Source: Austropuccinia psidii
Taxonomy: Eukaryota; Basidiomycota; Pucciniomycetes; Pucciniales; Sphaerophragmiaceae
NCBI GenBank assembly: GCA_023105745.1
Contig: JALGQZ010000005.1
Span: 67,039,019-67,103,018 of the forward strand
Direction of reading: 5' to 3'
DNA: 64,000 bases
Shown: positions 56,439 through 64,000 of the stretch, piece by piece
How positions within the stretch are numbered: the first letter of the stretch is position 1
Layout of the letters: the number at the start of each line of letters is the position of its first letter
Translations under genes and position numbers: made by a program
The notes under the pieces: model-generated
What the model was told of the DNA's origin: nothing
Database searches by the model: none
What the model saw: only the letters and a program-made list of their open reading frames with translations

Positions 56439-58900
56439 TGTGGTATACCTGTACAAGTTTGGATTAATGGAAAAACTAAGAAGGAATATTTTGCAGCTTA
56501 CCATAGGCTTTTCCCAATATATTATAGTATTAATTTTTTTAAGAATAAATTATAAGAATGCCTAAAACCATTAAAAACTAATAAATACCCTTGTTAGAAA
56601 ATGAACTTGACAATTATTGATGTGACACCCCAACACACCACCCAGGTGATGTTAACTTTCAAGGGGTTGGTTGGCCTAAAACAAGTTTTTTTTAATTTTT
56701 TCATTTCTTATATTTTCTTTGCTTTGATTTTTATTAAACATTGTGGGTATTAAAAAAATAAAAAAATATATACTACATCAAAGAAGGTCTTAGTTACAAT
56801 GAGGATGCCTGGAATTAAATTTCAGGGAAGACTTGTAGCATAATAGGGGTCATAAAAATTAATTGAAGGTTCATTTATATATCAAAAAAGTTAGAATTAG
56901 TTATTTAGATTAAAATGAGTCCTTTTATTAATTTTGAGGAGGAAATGAATATGAAATTTAGGTGGTTAAATATAGGAAAAGTGTTTAATTCAGGCTTAGG
57001 ATATCCTTGAAACAATAAAAGTACAGTTATATTGTATTATCTGACTCCTTTGAGGAAGTCTATCACTACCAAAAGGAGTTTAACAGATTTAAAAACTTGG
57101 TAATTAATTTATGACCATGATAAGGTGGTCATTGTGATGTTAGAAGGAAGAAATTCAACATTTAGGGTACAGAGAGATGGTACAATGGTGTGAAATGTGA
57201 AAGAAAATAGGCTAGGAAGAAGAGACTCACAGCAGTATTACAGCAGGTTTAGAGAAAGATTACAGAATCTTCACAATGGTGTACTGTAATCCAGTTACAG
57301 CTACAGGACATCTACGTACAGAGAAAGACATCATAATACAGAAAAATATAGTATAGTGTTCAGGGAGATAAGGATTCCAGGGATTTCAATTGATTACACA
57401 ATAAATGAGATCATAAGTAGGAAATAAACTAGGATTACTAATCATGGAAATAAGGATCCCAGGAAACTCAATTGATTACATAATCAATGACATCAGTAAC
57501 AGGAATTAAACTAGGATTACTAATCATGGAGATAAGGATCCCATGAAACTCAATTTATCACATAAAAAAATGAAATTATTTCCTCACAATTTCAAGAACT
57601 CAATTGAAAATACAGGTCTCTTTATCCAACACCAACAAACTCTATTTCATGATATAGGTCACATGACAAAATCCCAAATGGGAGACCTGAAAAATTCTAA
57701 GTCCCTTTTTTTTGACACTCCCATGAAGGCCCCAAAAACTATAGATAGAGGACCCTCTCCCCCTCAATTCTTTTTTCCTAATGGCCTAAACAGAGGCCCC
57801 TCACAAAAATTTAACTTCTCAATATCTTTTTCTGAGGAAAATCCCCTCCATCAATCCACATTATCCACATTTTTTAGGAATACTCAGTAGTTAAGCTCAG
57901 AAGTAAAGTTATCCTATCCCCATTCCTAAATTCTGCTGATTATCTAAGCTCAGTAGCACTGTCTGAGTAGTTTATAGTTAATAGTAGTTAAATGTTGGTC
58001 TTATTTCATTCATAAACTCATCTCATTGACTACCTCCATTCCTAAATTTCTCAGTAGCTAAGATCAGAAGCACTTTCTGAGTCTTCTTTATATAATTAAT
58101 AGTAGATAACATTGGGTCTACATCGATTTTTGAATTAAACACATTGAGCATACCATTAATATTGTTACCCCATTCCTAAACTTACTCAGTAGCTAAGCTC
58201 AGTAGCACTGTTTGATTGATTTATAGTTAATAGTACTTAATAGTTGGTCTACTTCAATTCATAAACTCATCTCATTGAATACTTCCATTCCTAAATCTGC
58301 TCAGTAGCCAGGCTCAGTAGCATTGTCTGGGTGTTTTATAGATTATACTTGCTGATAGTTTGTGTACATTATTTTATAAAGTCATCCCATTCACAAATTT
58401 CTTTACTCAGTAGCCAAGCTCATCAGTAAATTGAACAATAGTAGTGTCTGTTATCCCAAGGTATAATCATAAAATTATTAAGCCCTTGAAAAATAGTAGT
58501 GTTTTTATTTTAGGTTATCATATTATCAACAGTGTTATCATCAAAATTGGGAATACCTCAAGGTGTTACTGTTCTCACTAAAGTAATTTAAAAAAGGTCT
58601 TTTCTCCAGCTTTATGTCTTTATTTACTTGTGTTAAGGTTTACTAACCATTGTTTCCAGATCAAAAAGGTCTGATAGAGTCTGTTGAATATACTTTTCTG
58701 ACTAGCCACCATGAAATAAAATGAATTGCTTGTGAACTCAAGTTAAGATAATTCAGCATTTTCAGGAAGGGAAGCTCAGATTATTCTGACACACAAGCAG
58801 AAAAAGTGTTCCAACCTTGAACAGCAATTGAAAACTGTTTTATTGTAATTCCCCCTTCCAGATACTGTGTCATTTATCCCACACAAGAGGAGTTCCCATA
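56439..58900 (+). repeat. Divergent D-type LTR (3' LTR of D2)
   Basis: 2,462 bp. Start TGTGGTATACC and end GAGGAGTTCCCATA match the ends of the D1 LTRs, with the last CA changed to TA. The middle is diverged but keeps the order: TATA-like ACTATAGATAGAGG near 57737-57750, CTCTCCCCCTC run, repeated CAGTAGCTAAGCTCAG motif, then a TGTGAGCTC-like block (TTGTGAACTCAAG, 58730). Longer than the D1 LTRs mostly because the repeat section is expanded. Confidence 0.75.
57882..58430 (+). repeat. Six spaced copies of the CAGTAGCTAAGCTCAG motif
   Basis: Copies near 57882, 57936, 58051, 58185, 58301 and 58406, mostly 105-135 bp apart, several with ATTCCTAAA before and AGCACTGTCTGAGT after. Same core as the 41-bp repeat of the D1 LTRs, downstream of the presumed transcription start. 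Confidence 0.75.
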
Positions 58901-58917
58901 GTGGAACTTATACAGTC

Positions 58918-60408
58918 AGTATCCTTACATACACTCTTGGTACACCCATAGTGGATATCAGTCTTGAAGCCTGGATTACTATTTTTGATGTGAAAATAGC
59001 TAAGTGGGACAAAAGACATCATATAGAGCCAGGGTACCCACCTTCTGAGGAGTCTCATGCATGGACAGCTCTTAATCTTAAATCCATGGCTGAATATGGC
59101 CCCAGTAATATACTTAAACCCTTTGGGAGCTTGGTACCAAGTTAAAGTCCCATTAACTCAGCAAATAATTGCAAATAAGCTGCTAGTTTGATGTGACAAG
59201 GAGGTAAAGAGCAGCTCTTCCTCCTGTCAAAATATCAATTCTTATTTATTTTCTGTTGAGAAACCTTAAAAGAGCAATTAAAACCCTTTTTGGAATATTA
59301 TCCAATCATTTACCTCATGCAACCAGCCATACTGTGCTATTTGCAATTCTATGAAGAAATAAGGTAAAAACTTCAAAATCTCACCAAAAAATACAATTAT
59401 TTATGAATCCTTCTGAAGGATTTCAGGGCCAATAAAGGATGGTATAATCCATATAAAAACCAAAATTAATTTTGAATTTATAATTGTAATACAAAGTGTT
59501 ACTTACCTTCCGTTTTACATGATTCCACATGAGACACCCAATCTTCAAAGATTCACAGAGAATACAACCTGTGATGAAATTTCCAATAACATTAAGAAAT
59601 TTGGGGAATTAATTTTTTTTTTGAAATAAAAAAATATTTATAGTTTATACTCCTTTTATTCTCAACCATAAATGGGTTGGTAGTCCTTTAAATGACTTAA
59701 TTAAGTAATTATGATAATCTTACATGACAATTAATGATACAATCAATAATACAAATAGGATAATTGGTTTCTCACTGACTGATTTTTCATATTTCTCTAT
59801 TTCATGCCTCTGTGAACTGTTATTGACTTAAAAGAGGCCTCCTCTTGCTTTTTTTTCTAAATCATCTTATTATTCAATTAGATCCTTAGTACAACAAACA
59901 AGTATTAGTAAACCTCTTCTTGAGTGTTTTAATTCTTTCAAAATAAATCCAAAAGAATTTAGATCATAGAAATATACTATTCAAAATAGTATTTAGCTAT
60001 CACATTGCTGTATTACTGCTATACTACCCTTTGGATCCTCTAAACCCCAAATTAATCCGACAAAATCACTCTGCCAGTTCTTTACAAGATATTTTTGGAG
60101 TATGAGTGAGTTTTTATTTAATTCTTAAATATTTCTTGTAGTGATAGCTTCCTTCAGGAATTATCATTATAATTACTGTTGCGAAAGATTATTATGCATT
60201 CAAATAATTTCATTATTAATTAGTTCATGTAGACAATTACTGCTTACTTTTATAATCACTAGTAGTGTATAACAAGTAAAAGAAACTATAAAGTAATTAA
60301 TCATTTTATTGTGGTTAGAATAAATATATTTATTATATTTCATAAGAATGCTCATAGTACTTCTGATTAATAGTAAAAGTATCAATAGTTTCATAGACAC
60401 ATCTTATA
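58918..60408 (+). repeat. C-family LTR, 5'-truncated
   Basis: Matches solo LTR C from about 16790 onward: GGTACACCCATAGTGGATAT, GGGACAAAAGACATC, AGCCAGGGTACCCA, and the end CATAGACACATCTTATA. The first ~400 bp of the LTR are absent where D2 begins, so D2 may have inserted into it or a deletion joined them. The next bases, AAGGGGGTCAGGGC, resemble a decayed TGGGGGCCTGGCC primer site, so it was probably a 5' LTR. Confidence 0.78.
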
Positions 60409-61085
60409 AAGGGGGTCAGGGCACCAAATAAAAGTCTAAGAGCTCACACTTTGCTAGATCTCCTAGTATGGTGTATCAGTCAGATAGTAAACAGGTTTGG
60501 TGAATGCTGGTGTTTGTAAATTAGAATGAAAATTTAGTAAAATATAAAAAACTTAATAAAAAAGTGGGATTCAGTAAAAAATAAAAGGCAACTCAGTCTT
60601 CTAATTAAGTGTATCATAACACAATAGAAAAAACATAGGCCATTATTATGTCATGAGAATTTCAAAAGTTTTCATAAGCAGGGGGAATGATATCAAAGAA
60701 AATGTTCATGTTAGGATCAAGCTGGTTCATTTCAGCATCAAATAAAAAAAGTAATAACCCAGATCCAGTTTCAATTAAGCCATCATAGGGGGGAGAGGCA
60801 GAGTAGGAATGTTGGATTATATCTGAGAAGGGGTAGTAGGCATAAAAGATGTAGAACACGGTTTGCCAGAATCCAAAAACAGTTTTGGAAAAGGAGAGAT
60901 TGCCACTATGGGATTGTAGTATAAGCTTGGATCAATCACAAAATTTGGAAAAGTTGTAGCAGTGGAAGTTGAAGTGTTATGAGAGTTTGTAATAACAATA
61001 GTTGGACTACTGGCCCTTTGTTGTCAGTAGGGGGGGATTTTAGGAAGTAAAATATGATAAGGAATTAGAAAGTGAAGGGTGGTGG
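60409..61085 (-). pseudogene. Minus-strand coding-like remnant between C-family LTRs
   Basis: On the minus strand two frames give protein-like sequence: TSTATTFPNFVIDPSLYYN with FLDSGKPCSTSFMPTTPSQ, then after a frame change ASPPYDGLIETGSGLLLFLF and DAEMNQLDPNMNIFFDIIPP, stopping near 60664. The FDA-x4-LDP block also occurs in the antisense ORF at 26538-26984, so both may descend from one gene family. Not recognised; clearly broken here. Confidence 0.4.
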
Positions 61086-62864
61086 TGTGAGGTGTGGATA
61101 TGAAACTTTGACAAAAATCCAAGTACTTATCCTGTCCTTATAATATTTATACGCTACAATTCAATTTAAAATAGTAAAACTTAATATTTTAAGAGAAAAA
61201 ACACCAGCTTTAGTGTATTTAGCTTTCTAAGTATGAAAAATTATATTATAAAACTTTATTTTTTTCAAAACAATATAAGTTTATCTAAAAATACTCTACA
61301 AGAGATATTTGGGGCTACAAATGAAATTTCTTCAAGAGAAATTTAAATTTGAATTAATTGAGCAAATGAATGCAGGAAATGAATATAAGAAAAAGGGCTT
61401 TAAAAATATTTTTAAAGAGAAAACACACTCCAAAGTGACTAGAGTGAATTAGGAAACAAAGTGACAAATTTATCAGTGATGAAAGATGCTTTAATTCACT
61501 TATGGGATGGTTCAAGGGTAAAAATTATTATAAGAGTTAAAAAATGATTAAAATATAATTTTCAAATAATTAGAAGGCTTAAAATAATTTAAAAATGGTG
61601 GTTGGAATATTTTATTGATTGGTTTAACAGTGCTTAAACTAATTATAAAAGGAAAATATTCTAATATGAACAGAAAATTTGGGCAAAGAAGAAATTCTCT
61701 TATAGCCACAAAGCTGCTTACTCCAAAATTAAATTTGACTCTTTTCATTGGTGGAGAAAACTCTGACAACTGAAAAGTCAATTATGGCATCATTGAACCC
61801 TGGTTTAGACCAAAAAAGGGCTGTTTTTAGCCATTTTATACCATTAAATCTGCAATTGCTATAGTAATACCTAATTTCAAGCCTTGGAAACATGTCAGAA
61901 TGTGTGTAAGAGACGTCAAAAACAGTTAAAACTGTTTTTGCTTAGATTGTTTTAGCTTAAGGGAAGTTTTACCCTCTTGGAAACAGTCAAAAATGCCCTG
62001 GTTGGTGTCAAAACCTCATCATCAATTGAGTCTCAGACCTTGTGACTCAATTCCAGTTAAAAGTGATGAATTTTTGCTTTTATTTGACATTTAATGCCTG
62101 TCAGCAAGGAGTTTGGGTGATTCTGGCACCCTTGAAGCCAAGATTCCTTTCCCTCCCAGAATTAATCTTTCCAATTTATTTTTTCTTTAATTCCTCATCA
62201 TGTACTATAATTGTAATTTAAATATGTAGTTCAATTTATTTTCTACAGTACACCACTGTAGTAATTGATACCTAATATTTAAATAAAAGCTCACTTATGT
62301 AATACATGTGCACCCTGTGACATTTCAATTGAAATTACTTCAATTCCTCATAACTTCTAAAAAAACACCACACCTCAATTTGAACACAAAAATTGATGAT
62401 TAACACCAAATGCGGTGTGACTAAAATTAAGGCCTTGAGGATTTTCCATTTTAATACAGAAAATAATAAAAATTCAATTTCAGCTTATTTAAAGTTGACT
62501 TACAGACATTTTACCCAGAGGTGACCCCACCTTATTTTTTATGAGGAATCCAATGGTGAAATAAATTTCATATGTTTATTAATTGGATAAAATTGTATAG
62601 TAATTTTTATTTAAATTTTTTCCAGAAATATTTTAATTTCAATATTTTTGTTGAAACTTCATTTTTACTTAATTTTTCCAAGTAAAAAGGTAGTTTCAAA
62701 ATATTCAATTTCAAATTACTTTAATTTTTTAATTTTATATATAAATTTTAAATTCATATTTTAATTTTTGTCGTTTATAATATAAATAAATATAATTTAT
62801 TTATAATTATATCATTCTTTTTTTTTGTGGTCTTTTAAGTATATAAAAATACCTCTAAGGCTCA
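61086..62864 (-). repeat. C-family LTR on the minus strand (3' LTR of the fragment to its right)
   Basis: Minus-strand start TGAGCCTTAGAGGTATTT (first two bases of TGTGAGCC missing), colinear with TGTGAGCCTTGAGGTATAT of LTR C over the first ~45 bp including the GACCACAA/GGCCACAA block. Minus-strand end GTTTCATATCCACACCTCACA resembles GTTTCATAGTCACATCTTACA. A purine tract (GGGGGAGGGAAGG on the minus strand, about 62865-62877) precedes it. The middle was not aligned in detail. Confidence 0.6.
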
Positions 62865-62924
62865 CCTTCCCTCCCCCTGAAAAAAGAATATTTCTTTGTA
62901 ATATTGTTATTTATAGTGTTTCTG

Positions 62925-63732
62925 AACCTCCTGAGAAGTTTGGTAGCTTCAGGTATTCCTTTTTCTGCCAACTATTCATCTTCACAAGTTTGGTCACGGA
63001 CAGGGTATTCTCTTAACTTCTTAGTTCTCAACTTTCTTTCTTTGACAACTTTGTTAAGTTTATTTGTACCAGATGATTAAAAAAGAGGTTCTTTCTGGGG
63101 AACTTTATTTGTGGAGGGGAATTTTTCACCATTGCCAGATTTATATGGATTTATTAAGGTTTCTGGAAATGTAGGATGCTTTTTACTAAGCTCCTCAGAT
63201 AATTCCACTTGAACAGCATTTTCTCCATGGAGGCCTTAATAACAAAAGGTCCTTCAAAGGAGTCTTTGAGATATTTACATCTTTTTATGTTATTAAGGTT
63301 AGTGGTAGATACAAGTACTAAATATCCCACTTTTAAGTCTGAATTGGCATGTGATTTGTCCCATTTGTCTGTGGCATATGCAAATGTGTCCTCCATGCAC
63401 CTTACTGCATTCTTTGTAGCTTTTCTAGCATTTATTTGAAGCTAGAAGCTGTGGGATGTATCTCTACCAAATCTTTCCTAAAGATATGTTGAGGTAATCT
63501 GGGATTCCATCCTTTTTCTATAATAGCAAGAGTTTGATTGGTAATGGCATGAATTGATGTTTTATATTCCAATTCCAATGAATGTGAAAGGGTACACCAA
63601 TAATGGGTGAATCCATCACAATATTTGAACTCTAGGCCATAATCACAGAATCTTCTGACCATGTATTCCAAGGTTTTGATCATTCTTTCAGCTAGACCAT
63701 CAGTTTGTGGATTGTAATCTGTAGAAAATTAT
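62925..63732 (-). pseudogene. Reverse-strand integrase end and chromodomain of a B/C-type chromovirus
   Basis: From 63732 downward: [68 protein letters not shown] and a stop. Then in another frame ATDKWDKSHANSDLKVGYL, NIKRCKYLKDSFEGPFVIK, then HPTFPETLINPYKSGNG, and a chromodomain-like stretch (REYPVRDQTCEDE, stop, LAEKGIPEATKLLRRF, about 62930-63025). Closest here to element B (EKGWKPRLPYDTLKKDLV). The upstream half of the integrase is cut off by the LTR at 63733. Confidence 0.85.
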
Positions 63733-64000
63733 TGTGAACCTGTGACGTATGTATAACATACACATAAGGCCACAAATGTCTTTATATACAGTTGATTTAG
63801 TCTTCAACAGACTTTTCAATTTAATTTAAAAGAAAAAATAATAAAAAATAAGTATAACTTTTTTTTGGATGAGCAAAGCTCTAAATATTATTTCATTTTT
63901 GGATTCTACACCAAAAATGACCAAGGGTACACCCATAGGGTGTTATACCCAAAAATACTTATTTCTTATGTTATTGGAAGATTTAATAATCTCACAGTAC
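63733..64000 (+). repeat. C-family LTR, 5' part, cut by the window edge
   Basis: Starts TGTGAACCTGTGACGTATG, followed by CATAAGGCCACAAATGTC, TTTGGATTCTACACCAAAAA and a CACCCATAGGGTG block, matching the first part of solo LTR C (16385-16620). It interrupts the reverse-strand integrase just upstream of its YNPQTDG block. Confidence 0.8.

Larger units (their letters stand above)
51742..58900 (+). mobile_element. Element D2: D-family copy without RT or integrase
   Basis: Truncated on the left by the G element. Contains the end of Gag, the protease, a linker, a second protease-like domain, accessory ORFs and four motif copies. After these comes CTGGAAATGCTGGGGATAGC, which corresponds to the sequence just before the D1 3' polypurine tract, then the tract and a divergent D-type LTR. 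The whole RT-RNase H-integrase segment and most of the motif array are missing. Either an internal deletion or a non-autonomous derivative that keeps cis signals. Confidence 0.8.

Overview
This window is almost wholly made of nested Ty3/Gypsy-type LTR retrotransposons in an AT-rich, visibly CpG-poor eukaryotic genome. Gag zinc knuckles, retropepsin, RT, RNase H, integrase and chromodomain pieces occur repeatedly. The introns I can see have fungal-style signals (CTGAC or CTAAC branch sites before CAG). From memory, the element families and one disrupted repetitive gene look most like those of rust fungi (Pucciniales, perhaps Austropuccinia). I cannot check that here. I found no intact host gene, tRNA, rRNA or CRISPR.

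Layout: 1-384 is the end of an A-type LTR that sits in a decayed chromovirus, E (385-3734). Element B (4325-14894) is complete but decayed, with LTRs of about 2 kb and the target duplication AGCAT. A minus-strand gene remnant (14936-15959) is cut by element D1, and its N-terminal part reappears at 49790-49932. D1 (15960-49789) is the backbone of the window. It holds solo LTR C (16385-18306, duplication ATTTA), solo LTR G1 (29034-39433, duplication TAAGC), element A (29485-39153, duplication AGAAA, itself inside G1) and the reversed solo LTR A-prime (43508-44927, duplication TACTC). With these removed D1 is about 20 kb: LTR, gag, protease, duplicated accessory ORFs, an antisense ORF region, about 6 kb of non-coding DNA with a repeated motif, a second internal polypurine tract, RT-RNase H-integrase, polypurine tract, LTR.

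Right of D1 lie a G-type LTR (50980-51741), a second D-family element D2 that has protease and accessory ORFs but no RT or integrase (51742-58900), and a cluster of C-type LTRs around a reverse-strand integrase/chromodomain fragment (58918-64000).

The most unusual signal is a motif of about 26 nt, present 19 times in D1 and 4 times in D2. Its two interleaved complementary arm pairs (GGYC/GRCC and a variable nnGCA/TGCnn) change together while the spacer TAAAC stays fixed. That is what a repeated H-type pseudoknot would look like.

Relative age by eye from LTR differences: B about 9 %, D1 about 7 %, A about 2.6 %, which agrees with the nesting order. All LTR percentages, arm pairings and homologies were judged by eye.
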